Positions 31,643-43,995 are shown, counted from the first letter of the stretch. The stretch: 64,000 nt of DNA from Vandiemenella viatica (GCA_031002005.1 CM061919.1:15633687-15697686), one strand, 5' to 3'. Numbers and translations are program-made. The notes: generated by a model from the letters alone, not told the origin.

Positions 31643-32053
31643 CTAATCACAATGTTGACAATGGTGGCACTGATGAGGTCCAATACGCACGCGCTCGTTT
31701 CTTCGTGATGAAATTTTTCGCATGCCCAGGCGTTCCTTCAGGATGCGAAGCACAGTCGTATGCGCTAATCCGGTTTCGTAGGCGAGCTCACGAATCGTCT
31801 GGCGTCGATCACTGTCCACTAACGCGACAACAGTATGCAATTCTTCTTCAGACACTCTAGGACGACCTGCTCGATGCATGTCTGCCACGGTTTGCCGACC
31901 TTCGTTGCAGGCTTTTACCTATCGCGCCACTGTTCTGTACGGCAATGCCGATTCCCCGCACGCCTTTTGAAGACCTTGATGACACTGTCGTGCTGTACGA
32001 CCTCTGGCACATTCAATCTTGATCCAACTCCGATGTTCCTGTTTCGAAAACAT
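31643..32053 (-). pseudogene. Mariner transposase, N-terminal DNA-binding domain
   Basis: From ATG (complement at 32051-32053): MFSKQEHRSWIKIECARGRT, ARQCHQGLQKACGESALPYR, one in-frame TAG, then CNEGRQTVADMHRAGRPRVS, EEELHTVVALVDSDRRQTIR, ELAYETGLAHTTVLRILKER, LGMRKISSR. These are the two helix-turn-helix units and the GRPR-like hook that bind mariner terminal repeats. After LGMRKISSR the sequence leaves the family, so the whole DDD catalytic domain is missing. Apart from the single stop (TGG to TAG-type) the 137 codons are in one frame, so decay is modest. Confidence 0.9.
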
Positions 32054-32257
32054 AGTGACACCATTACGTTAGCCCGCTCGCTCACAAGTGACTGCGTTTC
32101 CATCGATTGTGCGCACGCCGGGGACGTGGGACGGGCGAGTCCATTTGCTCGGAGGTAATGTACGTATGTCAATAACGTGTGCTATCAGCGACAATAATAG
32201 ATTCCATTGCATAGCGTCTCGGCAGCAGTGTTGCCACTATTTAAGTTCCAACCCTCG
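31643..32257 (-). mobile_element. Mariner element, 5' half
   Basis: The right end, read on the minus strand, begins TA then CGAGGGTTGGAACTTAAATA, a canonical mariner terminal repeat, at 32257 leftward. About 200 bases of 5' leader follow, then the transposase start at 32053. The element ends abruptly near 31643; no second terminal repeat is found within the next several hundred bases. Confidence 0.85.
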
Positions 32258-33888
32258 TATATACTTCTTATTGGCGCTTGTGTTTGAATTTCTATCACTC
32301 TCACCTTCATTTAGTTCGCACCAAATTTTGTCAAATATAAATGAGTAAGCATTGCATTTAAGACTTGAATTTGTAGCTTCCATCCCGACTTGTACAAAAA
32401 AAAAAAAAAAAAAAAAGAAGAAACTTTCTTCGTTATGCAGGAAGATTTCGCACGGCAATGTCAGAGTATCTTGGTTATGAATTGTTATTAACAATGAATG
32501 TCACATGAGTATATTGAGTTAAATTCTACTCATCAAATTTATTAGAAGTAAATATGAACTCCTATTATAGCAATTTCTTTATAGCTTGTAATGTCACAAT
32601 TGCGGTGATTAGTAATTGATTACATACAAAAATTATTTTCTGTTATATAATAAGCATGACTCATCTTAGAAATAGGGTAGTGTGAATGATATTTAAATAA
32701 CTCCAAAAATACAAGTAACCAGTAGATCGAAATTAACAAATGCAATTTAATTATAAGACACAATTTTATTTAATATAGTTATTACAAATGTTGGAAAAAT
32801 ACAACATGATAGAGTAAATATTTATAAAGTATTATATAACTCGACCATTATGCAGAGTTTTATTTTATTGTATTTTAATGGCAATCTGTATGAATATCTC
32901 AGCCGGTGTGTCACATAGTATAACGTGGGACTTACTACTCTAATAATCAACTTGACAAATTAATTAATTAATAATTGATTGTGGATGTGGTTCTCTACCA
33001 AAATAGTGATTCATATCAATGCTAGTCAAATCTAATAGACACTAAAAGCACGTTTTGACTTTATTACTCTAAAGACTTTATTTAACAAAACAATTACTCT
33101 CATGAACAAACGGTTGGTTCCTCACAGGCAGAATATTTAGAGTTCTTAATCCTTTTATAGAGGAGCTTGTTGGTCACTGTGTTGAGTTACCGTGAGGCTG
33201 AGTTGTGCAGGCGATGCGCAGCGAGGAGAGCATGATACCTGTTGCTTCGCATCGGACTCCTTGGAGGCGGGCCAGCCGCGCGTCGCCGGTGTCTGCACTC
33301 TGGCGTTTGTCTAGAAGAGAAGGCCTGGCCTCTCGGTTTGTGACGTCACGAACGCAGGCATAAGCTCCAGTCAGACGCAACAGAACAGTACGAGTAAAAT
33401 ATTGCAATAATTGTTTTTTCTGTTGTGCTACAAAGACTTCTTATCAGCTTTTCATCTCAAAAGCGTTTGAAAAATATTATAAATTCTGATAAATTTTGCA
33501 AAGTTTCAACGCTATATTCAGTTCTTATTCATCTGAAAATAGATTGGTTGACTATTATCAGCGATATTAGCCCATGCACGAATCTTTTACTGCTTCCGAT
33601 AAAGACAATTTCGGTGATAGTTTTTTTAATTAGAAAAAACTTCTCGATATTTATTGATAAAGACAATCTCAGTGATATTTCTTTTCCATTAGAAAAATTG
33701 ATCGTGAGTTTGTTTTCCCCATCTACATGCTGTCGAAAAATCAGTATCCTGTTTTTCATCAGCCTGCATGTATATGAATTCTCAGTAGACATATAGATAA
33801 TATCTGTTTAATTTGATGAAAGCACAAATATTTTATCAAATACTATAGCTAATATCGGTTTTTAAAATAATAATAATAATATTTAACA
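32258..33888. other. No recognisable gene; CpG-rich patch and small tandem duplication
   Basis: AT-rich except 33170-33400, which is locally GC- and CpG-rich and contains the palindrome GTGACGTCAC (33340-33349), a perfect CRE core. A 22-base A run is at about 32395-32416. A direct duplication with a 59-base period occurs at about 33596-33700 (GATAAAGACAATTTCGGTGA and GATAAAGACAATCTCAGTGA). No gene model is supported. Confidence 0.5.
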
Positions 33889-36002
33889 AGTGGGTAGCCA
33901 AATTTTACACACGCTCACGCGTAAGTAAGAGTAAACAAATGAGTTTGATTTAGTCTTTTTTGGAAGTGCAGCATTAATTAACAAGAATTTTACAATTAGT
34001 CACAAATGCACCATATCAAATAAACACAATGGAAAGTAAAAATAGTTGATAAACGGCAAATCCATTTTAGTCACTGAAATAAAATAAATCATGATGGATC
34101 ATATACATCTTTTAGAAGATTGGTTTACTGAATTTTTCACAGTCTGATTTTTCCTATGTTATTGAAGAATAATTAACATTCCATATCCCAGTCCCTGAAC
34201 AGAGTACTGATACAGACATAAAGAATCCCAGAGCACTGTCCTTTGAATAGCCCCTTCCAGATCCAGAATCATTGTGAGTAAAGCCAGCCTTCTCTACCGA
34301 GGCTGTTGCCACCTCTCTCAAATGAAAAGTTTTAAAATACTTATTTTTTATTCCAATAAATTAATTTATAAATGTAATTAAAATTTTCATATTTATTGAG
34401 GAAATATTAGCGCTTATTAGTGTTTTATCACTCTAAATCACTAAAAACAACTAATACACATTTAATACATAATTCACGTTTAAGTCTTATTAGCAGTGTA
34501 TGGGTACAGTATTGAATGAAGTAAGCCAAAAAAATTAGGAGGGAGTTAGTCTGCTAGAAATTAGAATTATTATATACTGGAAATGTCTGAGGCCACAAAA
34601 GGAAGTGCTTTCAGTGCATTACTATCCCCATATCATCTAAAACTTTTTTGTTCAATTTCTTCTCTTGAACGTTTAACAGTCACACTGTATATGAGAAGTT
34701 TGGAAATAATGGCGAATCTAATTGTGTCTGAAAGCTGATATCCTTCACATCCTGCAAATTGGTATTATTTTGCACAATGTATGTAGTTCAAAAATTGCCA
34801 CAAAGAGATAACTGTATCGGTTATAAACTTTATAAAGAATAAGAAAATTAATCATAGTGACGGAGAATGTGCAATAACAGAAATAGTTCTAGTGTATCAA
34901 TTGCTGTTACTTAATATTGGAAAGTAAAACATGAATCTCAACACCTTACAAGTAACAACAATATCTGTTAGTAATTCTTTAGCAGATATAAGACCTTTCC
35001 TAGAATATTCTGTACTAAACTATGAGTGTACTAACAATCACAATCGTAACATTAAACTGTCCTTCTACTTAACTGTGGATTGTGATAATTATGCTTTCAT
35101 TTCTCCATCATACATTACTGCATCTCAAAGTTGAAATGATTATTAATTCGTCAGCAAATTTTCAGTAGGCCTATGTTCATATACCACACAATACTCACAA
35201 GTTCTAACTAAATAATTTCTTATATAAGCGTGCAGCTGCGAATATTGGGATCAGGTTTACATCGCGATACAGTGGATGTGTTATTGCGCGTGCTTCAGTC
35301 CTATTACGTTTCACACTGAAGGTGTATGAAAGATAGTGATAACTTATGCAATACAAACGAGAAATTCTGATGCAGAAAATGTTGCTACTATTTGAAATGT
35401 AGTTCCGATGCATTTAAGGTGTGTGAGTATTAATTTGATTTTGTAGTGGCATTGTTAGCGGAGATGGAGGTTAGCTTAAAATGAAGCCTGGATTAGAACG
35501 ACCTTCTTACAGCATAAGATACGAGGAATTTGGTTATTATTAGTAAATAAGCTGCAAGTGACGACGTATATAGCGATGTAAACTACTTTTGAATGTTGTA
35601 TGTATAAACGAACTAATCAAACAACTTCTAAAATTTAACACAGTGCTATAGAAGTGTATTCGTGTTTATAGAATGGCGGACCACTAATGTTATAGTTATT
35701 CGACAGTAAAAATACAAGACGAAAGAAACGAGTAATATTTTAAAGCAAAAGATAGGATAAACTGTGGTATAAAATTTATGTGCATTGCAGATATCCATCG
35801 CCGGCGTAATGCATCCTCTTTAGGAGACGGGAATAATCCAATTTTCGGTCCCTTTGGATAATTTCAATTGCATCTAAAACGCATCAAGTGTATACCATTT
35901 CTGCAGAAGAAAAATTCACTAATAACTATCGTAAAAAACAGTAAATTACGAAAAAACAAATCACACTTCGCACGCACAACAGTTTACAAATGGCTACCCA
36001 CT
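33889..36002. mobile_element. Possible 2.1-kb TIR element, family unknown
   Basis: AGTGGGTAGCCA at 33889-33900 has a perfect inverted copy at 35991-36002. Weaker similarity continues inward (TACACACGC-like against TGTGCGTGCG). No transposase is recognisable inside and no target duplication is clear, so chance or an unrelated inverted repeat is not excluded. The interior includes repeat D (35258-35345). Confidence 0.3.
35258..35345. repeat. Dispersed repeat D, copy 1
   Basis: ACATCGCGATACAGTGGATG and the following bases align with 57561-57655 (ACATTGCGATACAGTGGATT), including a later CTTATGCAAT-like block. Unknown family. Confidence 0.55.
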
Positions 36003-37444
36003 CAACGGTCTTGCCTGACTTGTGCGACTTCAGAATAGTTTTGTGCCGCACAAACCGGTGTTGGTCGAGGCACGGCATTCGTCTGTCAATCTCCGATTGG
36101 CCCCAGAAATATTAACACTTTATGAGAATCAAGCGCAGACGCCCCTATTGGACTAAACATATCCCCACCACTAGCAACATTTCCTTAATAGGTCATTGGC
36201 CTGCACTTCCCATGCACGAACATTTTATTTCTAACAAATATTTCCTTTCCTTTTACTCGTTTATTTATGCCAGTGACACCTGGGAAGCGTTTGATAGATA
36301 AGGTCCGGCTGACAATTTATGACTGTGGTTTGAATGAGGTATTTCATTCTTTCCAGTAGCCAAGCATACGAACTCACAATGCCCTTATTGAGAACACTGT
36401 GCCCATTGTTTCAAACCAGACCGCTCTGCGCTAGGGTCATCTCCTCATCATCCGAGAAATTAATGACGATGACATTAGGGAACACTCGGGCAATCTATGC
36501 TTTGATACCAACCAGACCACATTACATTATATTCTTTAATACTCCCATGCCTGTCTATAGAAATACAACCATCGTCCTTTTTCGCGTGTAACAATTAAAA
36601 CCAGTAAATAATCCTCGGGATAATATAGGGGCCGCGATCCACACTAACTGTATAATCAAATCAAATTAACTTACTGAAATTTATGTAAATTATGGCAATA
36701 TTTAACCGTTAATCATCTCATTCCACTTACTGTTGCTGATGGAGATTGAGTATTTCCGAATGGGATATCTCGCGCCACTAAATTGAATATTTAAAAATAA
36801 TGAGTTTGATTTAGTTAAAAGTATTAGTTATATATACACGGTTTAAAATGATATTTGTAACAAGTGCTAAAAATTTGCTTTCTTGAGTTGGTCTTGCGTA
36901 AGTCTTGCATGGGTAATTCTGTTTGCGCATAAGGGTGGTCCGTTAGTCTTGTGCAGGTGGACCAGCTTGTTCATCGTGAAGAAAACCACAACGATGTTAT
37001 ATATTGTTGATGCAAGGGTTGAATAGTTCTTTGTGGACCAGTTGTAAGGATGTGGATGGTGATAGCATTACTACAATAGAAATGATATGGGGACTGGTTT
37101 TGTAAGTATTCGGCTGCCACAAAATATCCAACTGATGGTGGTGGTGTGCAAGGTTGCCAATATGTTACACACAGAGAGCCCAGCTCTGTCAATGGCGTGT
37201 TGATGTCTACATAGACCATCAGTCTTAGGAACGAAAACAGATCATGATTCGCAGATGAAGCCCGAAACGACCGCGTATAAGTGAGGTATTAAAATCGTCC
37301 TCTTCCGGAAAGCTCCAAAGTTCTACCATCCATCAAAACACTTGGGTGACTTATTTTTCTGCTGCGATCGGCTTGTGCCCCCAGCTCTGAAACCAGGCAA
37401 GTATTTATTCTCACTACGGTGTGATTCATAGTCAGTTTCAGAGA
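36003..37444. other. No recognisable gene
   Basis: Nothing assignable. AATGAGTTTGATTTAGT occurs at both about 33938 and 36799, a 17-base direct repeat of unknown meaning. Confidence 0.45.
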
Positions 37445-37665
37445 CCGTGTGGTAACGTGCTGGCCTTGCATTCTGACGCCGCTGGTTTGAAATCCCGTCC
37501 GACCATCCAAATTTCGGTTTTCCATAATTTCCAGTAATCACTCGAGCAAATTACCAGGTTGGTTCCTTCAAAAGCCTTTAGCCCAGTTCCTACCCGTTCC
37601 CTGCCCTAATCGTTGTCCGCCTCTAATGATCTCGACATCGATGAGGCGTAAAGCCATAAATAACG
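37445..37665 (+). repeat. SINE family A, diverged copy
   Basis: Head ACCGTGTGGTAACGTGCTGG with B-box-like GCTGGTTTGAAATCCCGT, then the body TTTTCCATAATTTCCAGTAA, GGTTCCTTCAAAAGCC, and the tail CGCCTCTAATGATCTCGACA, GATGAGGCGTAAAGCC. More diverged than the 40206 copy. Confidence 0.75.
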
Positions 37666-40205
37666 GTTTCAGAAATCTTACTTGGAGCTGTCAGGGCCTA
37701 GTTCACTTACACGCCAAAATCACAACCTTAGTTGCGGCTAGTCCTTACTGACTCTACAGTAAGTGATACCTTATTTAGTCCCTGCCTTGTTTCGCCGACA
37801 AGACTGCCTGTCGCTTACATGAGAAATGAGAATCGTTCTAAGAAAGAATTCAAGCGTAATCTAATTGTACTGACTCTCCCTTTATGGTGACGCCCGACGT
37901 CGATCGACAGCTGCTTGCTGTGACGCCTTGTTGGTTGTTGGTGACTAGTGAGCTCGTTGGTCGTAGAGCGTTCTTGACGGATGACGCCGCTGGTAGTTGG
38001 CATGGGTCACATGTTGATACGCCAGGACCATTCCGAGAATGTGGATTGTTTATTTGTCGGCTGGTTTGGGCTGGCGAGTCCGTTGGTCGCAGGTTGTGGT
38101 CAGTGACCAGCTTGATGTTTCGGAAGCAGTCAGAATATGCAGCCTCGGTGACCCCGCTGGCGTTAAGCCCCAGTGTGGTGGAGCGAATGAACTATTTTCA
38201 GTGGCTCAGGGAAGAAAGCAGGCTGAACCCTGTACCTTCGTTGAACGGACCTGCAACAATAATGGCAAAAATAGTAATAACGCAGCAAAATTTTTTTTCA
38301 TAGTAAGTTGATTTCACTCAACAGTAAAAGTAAATACTAATCCCCGTCTTCCATACCAACGAAGGTGTAAAAAAAACTGTTGCTTGTATCAGTGTGTAAA
38401 CGTGCAAGAAAAACATCTATTTCGTAAAATATGAAAATTATTGAAAACTTAAAGCTCAATTTGCTATTTTTTAGAGTATTGTCTGTTTCTTATTTAGAGC
38501 TTTTATATGTTGGAAAAAATTACCTGATAACCAGTCTTACAATCAGTTTTAGCCGGCAACTAGCTTCTAAGCTCGTCAGAAATAACTGATTCAACGCAGG
38601 TTTTTTACTCACAACTTAAATATTTTTTAAAAGATTAAGTAACTCAGTCTGCAATAAGTACGAAAGCTAATATTTTCTCATGAAAAACAAAGATTTTTTG
38701 AACGCACACGAATATACTCACAACATGCGATATAAGACTTCGATCAGAGAATTAAATGAAACCGTCTACATTGGACGAATATAAATAAAACGCAACTAAC
38801 AAACATAAAGAGCAACTGAAATTACTGGCGCGTGTATCAGCGGGTAATAATGGCTGATCCTCTGCATATAAACATATAACGTCTAATGTCATAACGTGAT
38901 TTTCAGTGAGTATTAAAGTAATCTCAGTATTAACGTTATAAGTTTCCATGAGCAGAATATTGCGGCGCACGCGGCGTATCTCATGGGGAGTAAGGATAAG
39001 AAATTTTTCCCTATTACACACAAAGAAGTTTCGTTGCAAAGTTGTAGCAAAATCATTAAAACAATTTGAGTACAAACTGTTTAAATGACACAGAACTTAT
39101 TTGGTTATACAGATGTAGATATAATACTCTCACCACGAAACGGTTGAAATAGATATTGATCCCGGTCTTAAATACCTGCAATGAGCTTATTAAAAGAAAT
39201 ATAAAAACAAATTACTACAACTGTTTCATTACTACCGAGATGTGCTTGCCGCAATTCATTGTCATGAAGGAAATCCATATGCGCATCTTCAATTTCTTAG
39301 CAGTATGTAATGGCTGACAGAAGAAGCATATAACTCGCAGGACGAGTTAAGAATGGACTCAGCTGCCGAGCCCGACTGATTTTATATTTGGATGCATGGT
39401 GGTTAAAGGAGCGAAAACACGGCAGCTTTTTCTCTGGGTGATGTGATACAAGCTGTGATGAACTAAAATCTTTGTTTGCCGCCTGCCAGAAGGAGTAAAG
39501 TATTCCTGCACCCGCACGACTCTCCCCTGTTGTTATCATTAAGGAAAGAAACACAATTCAGTACAATAGTAACGTCTGCTAGAGGGTTTGATGTGGCAAG
39601 GACACATTCTAAGTATGTTTGAGGTAACATTCTGCAGTCTCTTTGATGTCGCGTGTAAGTGTGTCCCTCTAACTCCTGGTGCTATGTGATTACTGAAATA
39701 ACTTTAACATTCGGGAAGACTTTTAACAAACCTGACAACTTGTGTGTTAGAAAAACACCGACACATGGAAAATAATTTTAGAGGTTCCCCACAAAGCTAG
39801 AGGGACGGACCTGAATCTGCGCTGATCAATCTTTATGAAAAATTCTAAATAATATTTTTAATTGATACAGTTAATCATGCACTGATTCCAGTATCACGTA
39901 GGCAATAAAACCTGCAACAAATAGAAATGCCGATGCTTGCTGTAGCATACAAGTTAGCGAAGCTGATTCAATTTTCTTAAATTAAACGATTTATCTTAAG
40001 TTGTGCCTCACAAGTCCAAAACGTCTGCACAGCGTGTATCGAGTGAGGGTATACGATGTTGTTGATGGCGGTTCGTCTGTTGGATGTGTGTCTTAAATCT
40101 GGCGGTTCCCCTGGTCTCCCTCGGAAAATACAACTGAGCCAGCCGCCACTCGCTTCATTCTTCGTGCTTTCATTCATAATACAAACGACACATTACTCTG
40201 ACTGA
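37666..40205. other. No recognisable gene
   Basis: A GC-balanced stretch at 37884-38310 holds a 139-codon plus-strand ORF without recognisable motifs. The rest is AT-rich. Nothing else is supported. Confidence 0.45.
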
Positions 40206-40425
40206 GAGTGGTGGGTGAGCGGTTAACGCTCTCGCCTCGCATTATGGAGGACTCAGGTTCGAATCCTCGTCCGGCATCCGATTTGGATTTCCATGGTTTC
40301 CCCAAATCACTCCAGGCGAATGCCGGGATGCTTCCTTCAAAAGGCCATGGCCTAATTCCTTCCCGTTCCTTGTCTCCAGTCCCGTCCCGCCTCTAATGAC
40401 CACGAAGTCAACGAGGCGTTCGCTC
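40206..40425 (+). repeat. SINE family A, well-preserved copy
   Basis: tRNA-like head with A box GTGGGTGAGCGGTTAACGC and perfect B box GGTTCGAATCC (about 40256-40266), then CCATGGTTTCCCCAAATCAC, GAATGCCGGGATGCTTCCTT, AAAGGCCATGGCCTAATTCC and the CGCCTCTAATGACCACGAAG tail. No long A tail is visible. Confidence 0.85.
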
Positions 40426-41192
40426 CAGACATCTCGTTTTCGATGTCCGTTCAGAGTTTGTGGTAGTGAATTATTTGCCATTATCCGTAGTTAGCTATAC
40501 ATGTTTGAGAATAGTTTCCCGAAATGCTGTTTGCGTGGCTTTAGTTCAAATAAATGACAGAATGTAACATACGTTATGAAAGTTTTTCATCTACCGATTT
40601 TGAGATCAGTTACTAAAATGACAAGTGTTTGTTGACTGTGTGTACATAAGTGCATAAAATATTATTGATGAAGAAGTACTGATTTGATCTAAAAGTGACA
40701 AGTGTTTAGACCAATTAAATAATATATAAGTATTTCAAATAATGCTTCGTATCGTTTCATGACGTATTGTATAACTGCAACAGATAAGTTTCAATTGGTG
40801 ACTAAGATGCGCAGGAACTGTGGAACTAAACAAAAAATCCTGTATCATAATGAATATTATTACCTGACTAACCACCCTCACAAATATTTCTCATACACAG
40901 ACGTTTACAGAAATAGTGCTAGAAATCGAGATTTTAATGAAATAAACTAATTTTCTATACATAGGTCGCTTAGACCGGATGACGATTTCTGCTGATTGAC
41001 AGGAGATAGCGAAACAATGGTGGTAAATAAATTTTCATTATTGTACACTTGGCAAATAGGATAAGAATAATTTTATCGGACTGTCCCTGGTCACTAGATT
41101 CTGCACCAAAGGCCTCAGTGAAATCCCAAAGCTCACCCGAGTACGTTTGGAATGAAGGTAAACGGCTCTGCTGATGATTATTCATCTTTAGA
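40426..41192. other. No recognisable feature
   Basis: AT-rich; short unassigned ORFs only. Confidence 0.5.
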
Positions 41193-41278
41193 ATGGGGAC
41201 ATTAAGCTAGGCGGTTGTTTGACTTCTTTCAGTAGAGTGAAAAGCAAAAAGCAGAACCGGGTTTCTCACCCTCCCTTC
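41193..41278. repeat. Dispersed repeat B, copy 3
   Basis: GGGGACATTAAGCTAGGCGG, AGAACCGGGTTTCTCACCCT and CCCTTCTTGTATTTC preserve the block order of the copies at 1-92 and 525-602. Confidence 0.5.
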
Positions 41279-41898
41279 TTGTATTTCTTATTCATAACAA
41301 AAACTACCAACCTTACCACCATCAGTCAACAACATACAACAATTGCTATTAACGCTGTTGCACAGGGGAAGTCCGGGGAAAACTACCACAGTTAAACCCC
41401 GTTATCGTTGTCAAGTAACAACTGCATTCACAGCTCTTAATTCTGGCAGGTATGGTTATGTCTGAAGACGTTTGTGAAAGATTATTGTAAGTCATTGGAT
41501 CAGAATAAATGATGTAACTGACAATCTTTCTGTCGGCCATTACGTCTATTGAATTCTGTAATCCTAATGCCAAAGACGTGTTTAGTATAAACGCCAAGAC
41601 TCTTCAGGAGATAAACGGCGTGGCGCCGTCGCCCCCAGTCCCCATTTCCTCGCCGCCCATCTCCCGCTTTAATAGCGCGCACCTCACAACCTTCACAGCA
41701 CAATGCTTATATGTTAATGAACACAGAGTGCGTCTCCAACTGCCTTCAGACCGATACTTTTAGCTATTTCGCGACTGCCTGGTGCCTCCTTCACGTCCTG
41801 AAAATGCTTCAATACTGACCCATGCTGCTAAAAAGCATTCTACCTGGGAACATTCGAAAGCGCTTGGTTCCCCGAAACAAACCCCCCTCTACCGCGGT

Positions 41899-42086
41899 AA
41901 AGTGTAGATAGATTTTATCTTTGAATAATTTCTGTCATCGCAGAATAGCAACTAGTTGATCTCCAGCAACCGTCGAGTCAAGTGCCGCCATTCCTGTATA
42001 TTTTATTTAAAGTGTTGTAGTTAGATTTTATCTTTGAATAATTTCTGTCGTGGCAGATTAGGAGCTAGTTCATCTCCAGCAACCGT
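41899..42086 (+). repeat. Tandem 5' UTR repeats of the CR1 element
   Basis: Two copies, period 113 bases, of a unit containing TAGATTTTATCTTTGAATAA, TTTCTGTC, GCAGA and CATCTCCAGCAACCGT-like sequence (starting near 41899 and 42010). In LINEs, tandem 5' units often carry the internal promoter. Confidence 0.85.
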
Positions 42087-42250
42087 AGGCAGCCGTTACG
42101 TGAAGTAGTACCTCCAGTGTTAATTTTAAGTGCGCAGTTAGCTTAAGCTTCGTCTTTGTATATTTGGTTATTGCCAAAAGGCCTCCTATTGAGAACGCAT
42201 AGTGAGTCCGTTTTTTGTGTACTCCTTAGATTTTCTTTCTGTAAGGTAGT

Positions 42251-43096
42251 ATGTGTAGGGACTGTGGTTGTTCTGTGCAGACGCAGGCTGAGGCGACTGA
42301 TCTGCACACTCAGCTTGCAGCTTTTTTAACTAGAGTTACACAACTGGAAGCTGCCGCAAGTCTTTGCAGTAGATGCGGTATTGGTGACCCTGTAGAAGCT
42401 GAGCGGCTCGTAGATTCTCCCATACCAGTCATCGTACCTGCAGTCCAGACCGAGACGTCGGAATCTCTGCGGCCGTCGCCTAGTGGTGGCTGGCGTGTGT
42501 TTTCTGGACGTCGACGCCGCATGCGGAGGCAGTCGTGCAAGCCTGATTCCCAGGAAGGCGAGCTTGTACCACTGTCCAACCAGTTTGACGCATTGTCTGG
42601 AACTGATTCAGTCCTGCAATCGTCGGCCTGTGCGTTGGCAGCCCCACAGCCCGCTAAGTCTGGACAACTGCAGAAGGTGGTATTAGTTGTCGTTAGCTCC
42701 AACGTTAGGCGCTTTATCGAGCCCATTAGGGAAATGGCGAATAGGTCGGTGATGAAACTATCCATTCACTGTGTATTCCGGGGGGGTCTGATCCGAGATG
42801 TGGAACAGGCCATCCCGGATGCCATTGAACGGACGGGGTGCAGCCAGCTACGGATTGTGGCTCATGAAGGCACCAATGATGCCTGCCGCCAAGGGTTAGA
42901 GGCTATCCTCTCGTCCTTCGGGCGACTTGCAGAAAGGGTGAACTCTGTGGCCGCTGGCCGCAAGATCTCTGCTGAGCTAACCATCTGCAGCATTGTTGAT
43001 AGGACTGACTGTGGTCCTCTGGTTCAGAGCCGTGTTGAGGGGCTGAACCAGAGATTACGGTGTTTCTGTGATAAGTCATGCCTGCAGATTCCTTGA
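42251..43096 (+). CDS. CR1 ORF1 protein with SGNH-esterase-like domain
   Basis: A 281-codon open frame. The N-terminus has a Cys-rich start (CRDCGC) and a coiled-coil-like stretch (TDLHTQLAAFLTRVTQLEAA) with SLCSRCG, resembling the nucleic-acid-binding and oligomerisation part of CR1 ORF1. The middle is Ser/Pro/Arg-rich. The C-terminal part (about residues 140-281) resembles the SGNH hydrolase of CR1 ORF1 proteins: VVVSSNVRRF at the usual GDS-N block, RGGLIRDVEQAIPDAIER as the Gly block, and EGTNDACRQGLEAILSSF as the GTND block. The Gly-Asp before the nucleophile Ser is lost (VSSN), and the catalytic Asp-His block at the C-terminus is not evident, so esterase activity is doubtful. Start is the first ATG after the 5' UTR repeats. 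Confidence 0.8.
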   Translation: MCRDCGCSVQTQAEATDLHTQLAAFLTRVTQLEAAASLCSRCGIGDPVEAERLVDSPIPVIVPAVQTETSESLRPSPSGGWRVFSGRRRRMRRQSCKPDSQEGELVPLSNQFDALSGTDSVLQSSACALAAPQPAKSGQLQKVVLVVVSSNVRRFIEPIREMANRSVMKLSIHCVFRGGLIRDVEQAIPDAIERTGCSQLRIVAHEGTNDACRQGLEAILSSFGRLAERVNSVAAGRKISAELTICSIVDRTDCGPLVQSRVEGLNQRLRCFCDKSCLQIP

Positions 43097-43169
43097 TCTT
43101 CGCCTACACACGAGAATCGGCTACACGGTTGGCAGGGGCCGTGTGGAATGTATTGTTTTTTTTTTTAGG

Positions 43170-43995
43170 CTGAGGGAGGATGACCCTGAGGAGGAAATTC
43201 AGTTACGGACAGTCAAGATAACTTCAGCACCGCGTGTTGGGGGTAGATTAAAAGAATCTCGAACATTAAAAGCTGTAGTAATTAACTGCAGAAGTGTTTG
43301 CAATAAACAGCCTGAACTCGAAAACTTTATTCGTAGTACAGATGGTGATATCGTATTAGGCACAGAAAGTTGGTTAAAACCGGATATAAATTCGGCCGAA
43401 ATTTTTTATATTAGTATGAACATTTTCCGTAAGGATAGGTTGCATTCCCAAGGAGGTGGCATATTTATAGCTGTTAGTAAGTACCTCCCATGTAGCGAAA
43501 TAGATGTCGACACTGTCTGCGAAATCATAGAGATCTAGCTCGACGTAGCTAGGACAAAACTTGTGATAGGCTCCTTCTATCGTCCACCAGATGCAATCGT
43601 AAATATTGCCGAGGCCTTAAGAAATAATCTAAATAATATAGCTCGGCAATTTCCGGACCATACGATAATGCTAGGTGGTGACTTTAATTTGCCAGATATC
43701 TACTGGACTAATTACGTTCACGTGACTGGGGGTAGGGATAAAGCAGCTTGCGAAATAATTCTAGACCTCTTCTCAGATCACAATCCTGAGCAGCTCGTAA
43801 CTGAACCAACGCGATGCCTGGATATAGTCGTTACAAATAGGCCTGAATTATTCATGGATATTTCTACCACCGCGGGAATAAGTGATCACAAAGCTGCAAT
43901 TGCTACAGTAAAACTAACAACGACGCGCAAAAACAGAAAAGAAAGGATCGTTTACAGATTCGAAAAGGCTTCAAAAGAGTGTTTTAGAGCGTATT
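43170..43995 (+). pseudogene. CR1 ORF2 endonuclease domain, one in-frame stop
   Basis: AP-like endonuclease, N-terminal half in 43068-43538 (VVINCRSVCNKQPELENFIR, DGDIVLGTESWLKPDINSAE with the metal-binding Glu, GGGIFIAVSKYLP) and C-terminal half in 43563-43995 (VIGSFYRPPDAIVNIAEAL, TIMLGGDFNLPDIYW with catalytic Asp and Asn, TRCLDIVVTNRPELF, AGISDHKAAIATVKL with the final Asp-His). The halves are in the same frame, separated only by a TAG at 43536-43538, at a position that is usually Trp or Lys (EIIEI then LDV). Catalytic residues are otherwise present. The domain leaves the family after RFEKASKECFRAYLW near 44000. Confidence 0.85.

Noticed and set aside
37884..38311. Two overlapping plus-strand ORFs of 139 and 90 codons
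   Set aside because: Both frames are equally open in a GC-balanced patch and neither has a recognisable motif; no acceptor or Kozak-like evidence favours either.
42310..42765. 151-codon minus-strand ORF
   Set aside because: Antisense to CR1 ORF1, which has family motifs on the plus strand.
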